NCBI GenBank assembly: GCA_026873275.1
Contig: JANTUC010000011.1
Coordinates: 248,001-312,000, forward strand
Direction of reading: 5' to 3'
DNA: 64,000 bases
Source: Pseudopithomyces maydicus
Lineage: Eukaryota > Ascomycota > Dothideomycetes > Pleosporales > Didymosphaeriaceae
Each line of letters opens with the position of its first letter. The stretch's first letter is position 1. Below are positions 23,502 to 34,188 of the stretch, one piece after another. The notes below the pieces were generated by a model, which did not search any database, was not told where the DNA came from, and saw only the letters and a program-made list of their open reading frames with translations. The position numbers were made by a program, and so were the translations under genes.

Positions 23502-24813
23502 GAGGGCCTGGCAGTGGTTTTGGGCGTATGCGACAGCTCAAGGGCTTCTCGTCGATCAGGCGGTGAGCGGGGGGATAGAGCGGGCTGCGGGGTAGCCGCT
23601 GATTCGCTAATGGCCGATCGGTGTTGATAGATAGCGACAGGCTGGAGGAACGCAAGTATGCGACACCGCAAAAGTCAGCAACAAGACAATGCAATTGTAA
23701 GGTAGCGTATGCAGGAGAATGCGTAGTGTTTAAGTGAGCGAGGTGGGTTCCTGCTCCGGACAGAGGAAATGGGGTACTTAGAGTTGGCCGAAGGCTGGGA
23801 GGTGGTTGGTAGTACCAGCCACTACTTTTTGCACTACTGCCGGAGCCCCGCTAACACGCTGGCTGCTGAAGCTGAAACTTGCGCAAGCAAGAATTTTTGG
23901 GAATTTGGGAGTATGAGGTCGTCGTGATGTTTTCTCTCGTATCTCGATGATGCCGTCTGTATTCTGTTCGGTGACTTGCCTGGGGGGTGGTCGCGACTTC
24001 CGTACACAAACCCTAAGCGAGCGGTTTCCCAGCAACCGGAGTGGCCGGGGGCTCCTTCCACCGACGCCCTCCTCCGCCGCCTACAACATCCTTCGATACG
24101 CGTTACCCTCGTGATATTACCATTCTGCAATTTCGGCGCTTCAGGTTCCATCCCGCGATTGGACCGTTTCCCGGGCCGTCGCCCGCTGGAGTGTACATAT
24201 GCCTGCCTACTTAGGTGCCCAAGGTGAAGTGACGTGCATGTGACCAGTACCCTTCGGAACCTTGGAACCTTGGATTTCGAACTTAGACCTGCGCGCACAG
24301 TCAGTTACCAAAGGACAACACCACTCCATCTCGCCAAACCAGCTCGCTGGTCCTCCAAATGTTCCATCGCGCGGACAATCCATCTATCTACCGGCTTCGG
24401 CCACATAACTTGCCTTGTCAGATCTTCGCAACCCCCATCAGGACTCAAACCATCTCTGAGCCGCAAAAGTCTATATTGTCTTGGCAGCCTCTCGCACAGA
24501 TCTGGCACAATCATCGATGACACTTTCACATGAACATCTAGATGGGGATATCCTATTTCACGTCTCAAGAGTGTCCTTTGAAGAGCGCTGTAGTCATGTT
24601 GTCGTTTTATCTCAACAATCATTGGGATTGCCACCCGTCCCAATCACTGCATCTGCCATGGAGGCGCGTTGAGTAGTGGCATTCTTAATTTGGGTTCTGC
24701 ATGTTTCGTCATCTACTATAACCTTCCAACACACTCATCACATGTTTGCTGTACAATACGACATCTTCAAATCGCCACCACACGAATCAAACAGCAACCC
24801 TACCCTACACTGA
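23502..24813. other. Intergenic: promoter of surface-protein gene and 3' side of GH3
   Basis: No supported gene in 1.3 kb. Short open frames overlap on both strands without recognisable content. Confidence 0.5.
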
Positions 24814-27141
24814 CTACGAAGCTGGCCACTTGTCCAGTATCGCCTGCTCTCCCGTCAATGTCAGCTCCAGGGTGGCTTGCACCGGCTCGTCCAGAAGAAT
24901 CTGGTACTTGCCAGGGTACAACACGGTGTTTCCATTCTCGTCATGCCTCGCGACATTGCCCACCGTCCAAGGCAGGGTAGCTTTTGCAGAGAGGCCTCTA
25001 TCTATGGCGCGCACCCGGGTATATGATGCAAGTGACTTCAGCGGGTACGGCTTTGGACCATTCTCGCTCTTGATGAATGCAAGAGCGACAAAGTCGGAGG
25101 TGCGGTTGCCAGTATTCGCCACTGTCGCCTGAAGTGGCGGAAGCGTGCATTTGTCCTTGTACTCTTCCGTGCAGTTCGACAGCAAACTTTGGATAGAGTA
25201 GTTGAGTGCGGGCGTGGCGAAGGAGGCGTTAAAAGAGGTGTAGTGAAGACCATAGCCAAATGCTTGAACAGGAGTAGGATACCAGCGGTATGTACGCCCA
25301 GGGTTGCTGCCTCCGGGTCGGAGATTCATGTCGGTCATGGCCAGTTTTGTGTAGTTCGTCGGGTATTGCGTTACTGGGAGGCGCCCTGCAACCGCCTTTG
25401 CACCGCTGATGATATCTAGGATCGCTGGTCCGCCGTCTTGTCCAGGCCAACTTGCCCACAGAATCGAGTTCACGCCTTTGTTGGTCAACAGGGGAGTGTT
25501 GTCTAGCATGTCACCCATCTGGACGATCACTAGTGGCTTTCCTAGGCCAGCCAATTTGTTGATCAGTGTCACTTGGGCCTCCGGCCATGCGAGGCTGAGT
25601 CTATCTTTCCCTTCAGCAGCAGCAGAAGTATCTTGGCCACCAAAGTAGACGATGTAGTCCGATGCCTTCGCAGCAGTGAGTGCGTTGTTCGTCCAGTTAT
25701 CGCTGGCGGTGTTGCTCTGAAGAATTGGTCCTGTGCTAGTCTTTACCGTGAGGCCAAGCTGCTGCGCGGCATACACCGGTGAGTGCAAAAATGGGGCTGG
25801 GCCACTGTATCCACCCCGAAGCTTACTGGTGTCGTTGGCCCAGAATCCCACCATTGCTACCTTGGCGCCTTTTTGCAGAGTCAAAGGCAGAGTCTTGTCG
25901 TTTTTCAGCAGTACAAGACTGTCCGATACAGCCTGGCGTGCAAGGTCTTGTGCTGCCTTAGTATTCACATCGCCAGCACCGAGCTTAGAGTATACTGCGG
26001 ATGAACCATCAAAATAGCCCGAGAGGATAAGGCCACGATAAAGTCGGTTCAAAGCCTTGTCTACCGTGGTCTTGTTCAAGGCACCGCTCTTCCAAGCGCC
26101 AGGGATGTCCGACGATCCGGAATACTCACAGCTGGTGTCCATGCCAGAATTGAAAGCTATCGCAGTGCCTGCGGCGTTTGAAGATGCGTAGTGGTGGTTT
26201 TGGGAGATATCCAGCACAGCCTCACAATCGCTGGTGATGTAGTTGTCCTCGCTCCACTTCCAATGTTGGCGAAGAATAGTTCCCATCAGGTACGTGTTCG
26301 CGCACGCCGGGACTCCATTGACGCTGTTGTAAGAGCACATGAACGAACCCACATTCGAGTCTCGAGCACATTGTTGGAAGGGCTGAAGATAATATTCAGC
26401 TAGGTCTTGTTGGGTGATCTTTGCATCAAAGTTGTGCCTCGTGGTACCCTGCCAGTCCTCAAGATCGTTTGCCGCGTAATGCTTGCATGTCGCTACGATG
26501 CGTCTCTCTTTTTTGCTATCACCTTCGAGCCCGGAGAGAAGACTCTTGGCGTATCCTTTGAGACGCACTGTGTCCTCGCCAGGTGTTTCAGAACCACGGC
26601 CCCAGCGAGGGTCCTTGTAGGGATTCAAGTTTGGCGTCCAGAAATCAAAAGGCGCCTTTCCTCCATTTCCGAATGCTCTTGCTTCTGTACTAATGATTGT
26701 TGCTACCTTGTGGATGAGGTCGTCATCAAATGCAGCAGACATCAGCAGCGGCATAGGGAATGAAGTGGCCGTTTTAAAGTCTCCCGAGAAGTCAATTCCG
26801 GGTGCACCGGCGACGCCGTGGAGCGCTTCTCCCCACCAGTTGTATGCGGGTAGTCCAAGGCGTGAGACACCAGGTGCCTTGCTACGATCCTATTAGTGCT
26901 CGAGTTCGTAGAGGCGGCTTGATACCTACCTGACAAGATTGGCTAGCTTCTCATCTTGTGTCATCGCTGACACGAGCGCGGCAGCGCGTTCCGCAGGGGT
27001 TGCTTTCGTATCACATATCTTGTTCGACTTCAAAGGACCGTTAACACAATCCGGGCCTACAGCACCGAGAACAACGGGCACAAAAGGCGCAATCGCCAAC
27101 CAGCTTGCCAAGACCATCGTGAGCGAGAGGATGAACTCCAA
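24814..27141 (-). CDS. Secreted beta-xylosidase, glycoside hydrolase family 3
   Basis: Releases xylose from the non-reducing ends of xylo-oligosaccharides outside the cell. Exons 27141-26930 and 26881-24814 give 759 residues, close to the fungal BxlB-type enzymes. The join reads NLVSKAPGVSRLGLPAYNWW, a strongly conserved GH3 xylosidase segment. A signal peptide covers roughly residues 1-26. The N-terminal barrel carries the substrate-binding KHYAANDLEDW and the nucleophile Asp at about 289 in ITSDCEAV; the alpha/beta sandwich and a C-terminal fibronectin-III-like domain follow. The donor is GTAGGT and a CACTAAT branch-like site precedes the acceptor. A GGCTAA element lies about 106 bases upstream of the start. 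Works with GH67 (4.5 kb) on xylan. Confidence 0.95.
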
Positions 27142-27246
27142 AGACTGGATGCTAATGATCTGGAAGTGTGTCCCGGGATTTTATTCACTACCGACTGTGT
27201 GAAAACCAGGGCATCTGATGTATGTCATTTCCAGGAACAGGCGGCA

Positions 27247-27252
27247 TTAGCC
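27247..27252 (-). promoter_or_regulatory. Candidate XlnR-type site (GGCTAA) upstream of GH3
   Basis: Reads GGCTAA on the minus strand, 106-111 bases before the beta-xylosidase start codon. GGCTAA is the core site of the fungal xylanolytic activator XlnR/Xyr1. A six-base match is weak by itself; position and target gene give it some weight. It lies at the 3' edge of the neighbouring hypothetical gene. Confidence 0.35.
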
Positions 27253-27890
27253 TCATCCCCTGGTATGATGCATTTCTACGGAACATCCTGATTTCAAAAT
27301 GATCATAACATATCTTAACCTTTCTAGAACAATGCCTAAACCCATATTGCAAGTTCGTAAAACCGTTGGGGCGGGGTTCCCCAGATCTGTCTCGGTTCCT
27401 CGGTAATCGCCCTGATCGACGCATCCGCATCGTTTGGTTATTATCCGGCTAGAATCCGGGTTGAAAACGTACACTAATTTCGATTCAGCACCCGTAGCGC
27501 TCTCCAATACTCCATGCAGTAGACGGCAGTTGAGTACGGCAGATCGTGGTGAAGGCCAAGCCAATTGCAGAGACGTATTGGGAATACTCTCGGGTGGCGG
27601 CCCTCTTCCCCGCTCAACCTCATCGGTGTCATTCGATGAGTGCTTAAAGTCTCCTGGAGGTCGGTTCCATGCACGACTAATTGCTTCGACGATACCTTCT
27701 AGAGTCAAAATATAGGCGACTGTGCCTGATGCAAGAGTTGTGAAACGATGGAACGCCAGTGGAAGAATGCAGGTGGCCAAACGAATGGACGAAAACCGGT
27801 ACCTACCACAATTCCCGCAATCCTTAGGACGGATGACAGATGCTTAGAGGTGCCCTGTTCTACTAACAGTTCATCCTTGATGCTACCCAT
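27253..27890 (-). CDS. Hypothetical single-pass membrane protein
   Basis: Two exons, 27890-27803 and 27719-27253, give 184 residues. The splice (donor GTACCG, acceptor CACAG) joins the ends in phase to make one hydrophobic segment, RIAGIVVVAYILTLEGIV, which neither exon has alone; that is the main support. The rest is unremarkable, with a short Arg/Gly/Pro-rich patch and five Cys. I do not recognise a family. It ends about 110 bases from the GH3 start, so its 3' region would overlap that promoter. It could be a chance frame. Confidence 0.4.
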
Positions 27891-28298
27891 GCCATTTGGA
27901 ACTGCCTGTAATATCTGGTAGGTACCTTCATTGTTCGTGATGAAGACTAAGCTACATGGGATATCTGGCGGAGGAATTGGCCACTATTCGGATCGATGTG
28001 AGCGGAGTCGAACCTCGCCCCCTCTCCGCTTTGAAAAGAACCGGCGGCTCAATGTCGTACAGATGGCTCGCGCACAAACTCGTCAGAACACACGATGTAT
28101 TGTGGCAAGATCTCGAACACGAGCAACTGCGGCTTTTCGCGCATAGACTATATCCAATTGATCTTCATTGACCGAAGCAATTGGTTACGTACAATGTGCC
28201 GGCGCTGCTGTGCCTCCTTGGATTGACATATAAGCATACGTGGACCAGCACCTTGAAGAAGTGCCCACGCTCATAATCAAGAAATACGCACAGTCAAT
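27891..28298. promoter_or_regulatory. Divergent interval upstream of GH93 gene
   Basis: Holds the promoter of the GH93 gene (start 28299) and of the small minus-strand gene. A 71-codon plus-strand frame at 27956-28171 has a protein-like composition but no start context or domain that I trust. No clear regulatory site seen. Confidence 0.35.
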
Positions 28299-29504
28299 AT
28301 GTTGTGGCAGACATTTGTCGCTCTTGCAGCCCTTGCGGGTCGGGTCGTATCACTAAAAGACGAACCGGAACCTTGGGGTTACTTTACCAATAACACCATC
28401 TACAAGCCCTCGGGCAAGGAATCTGTGACGTATCCACGCTACGTAGAACTCGAAGATGGTACCATCTTGGCAACCACATCTCTCACAGGCCACTCCCCCG
28501 GATATTTCCCTGTCTTTGAAAGCACCGACGGTGGCGCTTCCTGGGAGTACATCTCCAATCTGACTGATCAGGTCAATGGATGGGGAATGAGCGCTCAGCC
28601 TGCTTTGGCAGAATTGAAGACACCCATGGGTGGCTACAAGGCTGGAACCATTCTAGGCACTGGCAACAGCTGGAGCAACAACGGCACGAAGATCGATCTG
28701 TATGCCAGTACAGACAGAGCCCGAACCTGGAAATTCGTCAGTCACATTGCACAGGGCGGCCGTCCCAACACTACAAATGGCGCAACCCCGATCTGGGAAC
28801 CATACCTCCTGTAAGTACCAGATACTCAGCCATCCGTTTATCAATACTCTCCAATCGCTGACATCGAGCCCCAGACAGTACAAAGGCACCCTTGCAGCCT
28901 ACTACTCGGACCAGCGCGACCCCAAGCACGGCCAAAAGCTCGCCCACCAAGAATCCAAGGACCTCAAAACCTGGGGCCCCGTCATCAACGACGTAGCCTA
29001 CGACCAGTACATCGCCCGCCCTGGCATGACAGTTGTCGCCTACATCCCCCCGGTCAAGAAGTGGATTCTCGTCCACGAGCTCCCCATCGGCAACTCCTCC
29101 TCCCACGGCGTAAACTACCCCGTCTACTATGTCATGTCCGACTCCCCCTCACGTTCGGCAAGGAAGTCGGCCGCCCCATCGTCGTAAACAACACGACGGC
29201 CCCGAACGCAAGTCCCTACGTCGTGTGGAGCCCGATCGGCGGGCCCAACGGCACCATCATCGTAAGCGATGCGGATAGGCCTCAGGTGTATACGAATCGG
29301 TTTGGGGGTGATGTGGATAAGTGGGAGGAGCATGGGACGCCGGCGGGCGCGGTGTACTCGAGGGCGATTCAGATTTCGAGGGATTACCCGAATCATTTGA
29401 CAATTTATGGGGGGGAGACGTTTGATAATATGGGGGCGGGGCTGTTGACGCCATTTTCGTCGACGGTGGTGTCGTTGAAGAAGGTGTTGAAGACGCCGGT
29501 TTAG
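28299..29504 (+). CDS. GH93 exo-arabinanase-like secreted enzyme (apparent frameshift)
   Basis: Family 93 enzymes release arabinobiose from arabinan with a six-bladed propeller. A signal peptide (MLWQTFVALAALAGRVVS) begins exon 1, 28299-28810; the intron is 28811-28874; exon 2 runs 28875-29504. Exon 1 has the sialidase-like Asp-box phrase ESTDGGASWEY and NGWGMSAQPALAEL. The frame breaks after YYVMSDSP at a run of five C (29144-29148); one more C restores LTFGKEVGRPIVVNN and the rest to the stop, for 380 residues, the usual GH93 length. Conserved sequence on both sides of the break points to a recent mutation or, more likely, a shortened homopolymer in the assembly. If the break is real the gene is a very young pseudogene. 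Confidence 0.8.
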
Positions 29505-29762
29505 ATTGGGTGTTAGATTAGTTAGAGGGGGTGAATTAAAAAGAATGGTTGGGTTGAGATGTGACTTCGAATTTGTGTGGTGACGTTGTAGACAGGTTCG
29601 AATGATTTTTAGCATCATTTTTGAGGCCGTTTGGGAGCTGCGTATATACGGGTTTTTGCTCACTGAATCGTGATGGTTTCTCGATCCATATCGAAATCAT
29701 TGATTACAAAACAGAACGGTAGACCATGTTCACGTAAATTAATATGTTGATAAGTATGCATT

Positions 29763-31122
29763 TCACCTGGTCGCTTTCCTAGGAAGTTCCACGACATCCT
29801 TCGTCAGAACCTTCGACACTGCATCCACAATAGCCAAACTCGGCCTCCTCACCATCGCAGGTCTCTCTATCGGTCTCTCCACCGACGCAACCCTCGTCAA
29901 TACCGTCCTCGTCTCACCCATCTCTTCAATCTGAGTTCCCATCAAACTCCCCGGCAAGCTATCCCTCAACCAATCTGGCCTCCGCAACCCTGTCTTGCCT
30001 CTTTTTCCCTCGTTGAACTTCCTCCTCCCCTGACCTTCCCTCCCTCCCCAAAACCTCCACATCCCCCCTACTTCCCCCTCCCTCCCCATTACACCTCCCC
30101 CAAGCCCAACCCTCGTGTTCCAACTCCTATGATGCAACGGCGCCAACCCAGCCCCGACCCTCGCCCCCAACGCCCTCAAATCCGGCAAACTCGCCGCCAC
30201 AATCCCCACCGACACCTGCACCGCAACCAGCAAATTGATGGCGCCCCCAAAATACATGCCGTCGTCCAGCCGCCGTCGGATGAAGGGGTTCTGCGCCATC
30301 GCCACCGCGCACACCAGAAACCCCAGCCCGAACACAACCACCAGCCCCGCCCGCTGCCTCGCCTGCAGCTTCGAGAGCCGCCACACGTAGGGGAGCGGCA
30401 GCGCGAAGATGAGCGCGTCGACGAGCGTGTCGCCGATGGCGGCGGCGTAGGAATATAGGGGCGAGGAGAAGCATTGCGGGGCGTGGAAGGTGCGCCAGGA
30501 GGGGGTCCAGAGGAGGTGGATTTTGGAGCAGAGGGTGGAGAGGATGGTGAGGACGGTGAGGAAGTGGGCGGTGGCGAGGAGGAGGAGGGAGAGGGAGAGG
30601 AGGCGGAGGGTGGGGAGTTGCGGGGGGAAGATGCGCAGGTAGTAGGTTAGGATGGAGAGGCGGGTGAGGAGGATGGAGAAGAGGTACGCGAGGCGCCGGA
30701 GGAAGATATACCGGTAGTATGGGAGTTGGGATTGGGTTTCGGGGCTGGAGAAGGGTTAGTTTAGGTGGGTTATTCTTATTTGCGAGGTCGATTTGAAGGG
30801 GAGATGGGGTTGGGATGGGAGGTGAATGCGACGAATGTACGTACCCTTGACGATCAAAGCTGAACGGCTCACCAGCACTCATGCAGCTGATTATCGTCCG
30901 AACGAGAGCGCATATCATGGCGCAGATGATCAAGACGTCGTCCAGCGCAAGCTTCCTCTTGATACCCAACCTCGAATACACCCTCAGCACCACCGTCCCA
31001 AACGCCAACACCACAAGCGGGATCTCCACCGCGATAATAGTCTGATCATTCTCCGTCCCATCGCTCCTCGGAACCGCCACCGCTCTCACCCAGCTCTTTT
31101 CCCCACCCTGCGGGATCCACAT
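29763..31122 (-). CDS. Fungal rhodopsin-domain integral membrane protein (PTH11-like superfamily)
   Basis: Exons 31122-30845 and 30744-29763 join in phase (…FDRQG then PETQSQLPYYRYIF) to 419 residues. About seven hydrophobic helices are visible in the first 300 residues: TIIAVEIPLVVLAFGTVVLR, LALDDVLIICAMICALVRTI, LAYLFSILLTRLSILTYYLR, LLSLSLLLLATAHFLTVLTI, YAAAIGDTLVDALIFALPLP, RAGLVVVFGLGFLVCAVAMA and MYFGGAINLLVAVQVSVGIV. The KRKLALDDVLI motif and two conserved Cys fit the fungal rhodopsin-domain family, which includes PTH11-like receptor candidates but lacks the CFEM domain here. The C-terminal tail (about 115 residues) is basic and cytoplasmic. No retinal-binding Lys is evident, so it is not a light pump. 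Ligand unknown. Confidence 0.85.
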
Positions 31123-32562
31123 TGCCGCTTCCCCGAAAACGCGCAGCTTGGCTGCAGCAACTGCTTCAACGGAACTATCAAAGGCTCATCACACGTCGAC
31201 CGTCTTCGCACCGCAAGCGCACATATTATTTTTCTATGCTGTGAGAAGAAGGGAAGACGGGTTTGCAGAGGCATTTTCCCGCCCGCCATGACGTCCCGTC
31301 AAACTCGCAGGACAAGCCATTCCAAGACTTTGAGGCGGCTTATGTGCGCCGCAGGATGCTTACTGAGCGCCGCACATGCGTGGGATGGGCCTGCTTGGGG
31401 AGTGCGTTGCAGTGCTTGGGACTGGGTGGGATTGGGTGAGAGTAGGGAGCAGAGATTACGAATAGATGCTGGGGTGCGATGTGCGAGGATTAAAGGGGGA
31501 AGGGAAGGCAGGTGACGGGGTGAGAGCGTGGCTGCAAGGGATCCGGGCCCGGGGGTGTGGCGCAGCACTTGACCTTATCTGGGATCTGGAACCTCCAATG
31601 CATGGCGGCTTTAGTAATGGGCAAATTGTGGATGAGACAAATTTGGAATATGGGGTATAGCTTGGTTGCGTATCGTCAATTATTGCGTTGCTCGTCGCTT
31701 TGAATCACAATGCACCGAATTTTATGAACTGGTCTTCGTTCATTACTACACTCCGGGTCCGCGATTATAGACACAAATACCACAAAAGACATGCGGCAAA
31801 GCATGGAAAGAAGATTCAAAGCCACTAGCTATATCCATATACCAAGATCCCACTCTGTAACTTCGACGAAAATCGTGCCAAAGAAGATACAATGCAAGGG
31901 AATGAAAGCGAGCGTAGCCAGCTTTCCCAACCATTCTGCTCGTTCAGTAGTCCGCTTGCCTAACGGCATTGCAATTAATTAAGCCTCACTTTACTGAAAT
32001 TTCATCAGTTCTATAAAAGACCAATAGTCCGATAAATCAAATGTTAAAAGTCTCTTGCAGACGTTCGGCAGCTTGATCTGCTTTCTTTTTCATGTTCTCG
32101 GTCTTTTCCCAAACCGTGCCTCTGAAATTGCCGGCAAGGGTTCACCTAAGGGAATCTTGGTGTTTTGTGATCATAGACAATTGGCGAATTATCGGATGTA
32201 CCAATAGAGCATTCTGTCTTAGTCTAAAATCATCCTGGTAGTTCACAAGGCTGGCTGTCCATATCTTGCGTAGTTTGAATAAGGTTTTATTGCTTCTAGG
32301 CAGGTATCAAATGCCCAAGGTTACATAGGGAAACTGCAAGATGCCTTCCACAGTTCATGAGTCAAATAGTCATGGAGGGCCGGTTTCCTTGCATTTACTC
32401 GTAGACTCTCAATCAGATACCGCAGTCCTTTCTTTCAAATTTATGCTACTAGGTCGATTCCTGTATTGGGTATTTGATCATGCTCTAAGACGGGATAGGC
32501 TTCATGGTGATATTTGTGGATCTTCACCAAACCATAGATTGTCCTACTCTAGGCATCACGAA
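31123..32562. other. Intergenic, no supported gene
   Basis: 1.4 kb. The first few hundred bases carry the promoter of the rhodopsin-domain gene; the rest (31.6-32.5 kb) is AT-rich without convincing coding. The downstream boundary is the stop of the STAND remnant at 32563. Confidence 0.45.
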
Positions 32563-34188
32563 CTATCTCGAGTAGAAAGGAACCAATTTCGTCCAATCAG
32601 CCTCCTTCAGATCTTTTTCTTGTTTGATTTCGGGCCCAGCCACCCTCTTGCGAATATCCATCGCTTGACGAATGAATTCCTCTGGATTCTCATCCTTGAA
32701 ATGCTGCTCAAGTAGCTTTCCTTTCCGCCACAGTGCCCGGGCAGCACTTTTCTCGTAGCGAGGGTCATTGCCCCATACTTTTATCGCTTCGTTCAAGAGT
32801 TTTCTATACACTTTATCAGAAACAACGTTCGTATATGTATTTCCGCCCACGGTCTCGTGAAAGGGTGCTCACTTAGCCTCCTCTACATTTCCAAGACGTA
32901 GGAGATCCTGTGCGACATTGTACATGCAATCAGCCGTCATGGGATGCGTGTCGCCCAAATTCGCGCGTAGATTCTTCAGAGCCTCTTGGTGAAGTCGAAG
33001 GGCTTCGTCAAATTTCCCTTGGGAGACACGGAGATGGCCCATTGCGCGGAGGATTGCGCCTGTTCTGTGTATTACGGGTCAGTTTGATCTGGCACCCTCA
33101 TTTTATATATCGCAAAACTTACTCGTGTGAGGTCTCATCACCGCTACCTATGGTTTCGACAAGATCCCAGAGGGGCGATAGCAGTTTTGCTGCTTCTTCT
33201 TTTTCGCCTCTATAGCAGTGTACGAGACTCATGTTCACGACAGGCGATGTTCGATCGAGCTCGGATTTACCCGTGCGTCTGTGAAAATGCTGGGATGAGC
33301 ATTCCCAGTTTACGAACGACTCTTCAGTGTTGTTAAGCATGTAATAAGCTATACCGATGCTATTGTAACAGTTGCCAAATAGCACAGGGTCTTTGTTCTT
33401 GTCCCATCCAATGGAACTCTCCATGTCCCGAACCATTTTCATTGCAGAATTGGCGTGTTCGAGCGCTTTTTGGCCATCTCCTTTGTCCTGGAAAGCGATC
33501 GCCATACCCAACTCGTTCGATATGCGAAAGCGTTCGATGTTTTGCAATGATTCCGAATCTTCGTGGCCTTTGATGTTGTCCAGAACGGCATTGCTCGCTG
33601 CTGCATATAACCCGATTTCGTCAGGTACCATTTTTTCGCGCATGTAACTGAGCCATCAGTGCTGGCCCCATTCTGATTCTCAACAAGCTTTGCTCTAGAC
33701 TTACCAATGCATGTCATTGAATAAAATCGCAGTGCCGAAAGTCGTGTCGTTACCATTCTTCGGCGCTTCCAACCAAAGATCTCGTAACCGCGCGCAATGT
33801 GGCCTGTACTTTTCGTATGTTTCCCACTGCTTGCGATCTTCGAAGCTGTTAAAGGGCCAAACTGCGGAGAGAAAAGTAGTGACGGTATTGAGTACAGCGA
33901 ACACTTCTTCAGGGGAAAGCTTGTTTCGGACGTCATCTTGTATTTGTTTTTCGGTTCGAATTTCCCCGCGAGCGCGGTTTCCCAGATTTTGGGAGAGTTG
34001 ATGAGCTCACTTCGCGCGATTTCATACTCAGCAACAGTCTTTGGGTAGTCCTCCATATGATTCCTGTGGATGCTCATCTTAAGAATCAATTCTTGGATGC
34101 GGTCGGGGTCGAGGAAAGAAATTACTTTCAACAGTGCGGATGACTTTGGTGAAAGATTTTCTGACGGCAAAGAGGTAGAAGAAGACAT
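32563..34188 (-). pseudogene. C-terminal TPR half of a STAND (NB-ARC/TPR) receptor, disrupted
   Basis: On the minus strand, segments 34188-33705 (with an internal frame change), 33647-33123, 33064-about 32876 and about 32828-32563 read as the winged-helix-like end and tetratricopeptide repeats typical of fungal NB-ARC/TPR proteins. Key phrases: ALLKVISFLDPDRIQ, VRNKLSPEEVFAVLNTV, FDEALRLHQEALKNLRANLG (Kinesin-light-chain-like TPR) and NPEEFIRQAMDIRKRVAG. The introns after NDMH and after DETSHE are intact and in phase. The frame changes between IWETALAG and EIRTEKQIQDDV; a fifth G in the minus-strand G run (forward 33964-33967) would fix it. The last splice does not give the right phase. No P-loop or NB-ARC lies upstream (the next 3 kb is empty), so even if repaired it would be only a half receptor. 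Truncated gene, remnant or helper protein are all possible. Confidence 0.65.

Noticed and set aside
27956..28171. 71-codon plus-strand frame
   Set aside because: Protein-like composition but no domain, no splice partners and it lies in the promoter interval of the GH93 gene.
24814..29504. A dedicated xylan/arabinan gene cluster
   Set aside because: Only two of the genes are adjacent, with a hypothetical gene between, and no regulator or transporter is present; kept only as a low-level observation.
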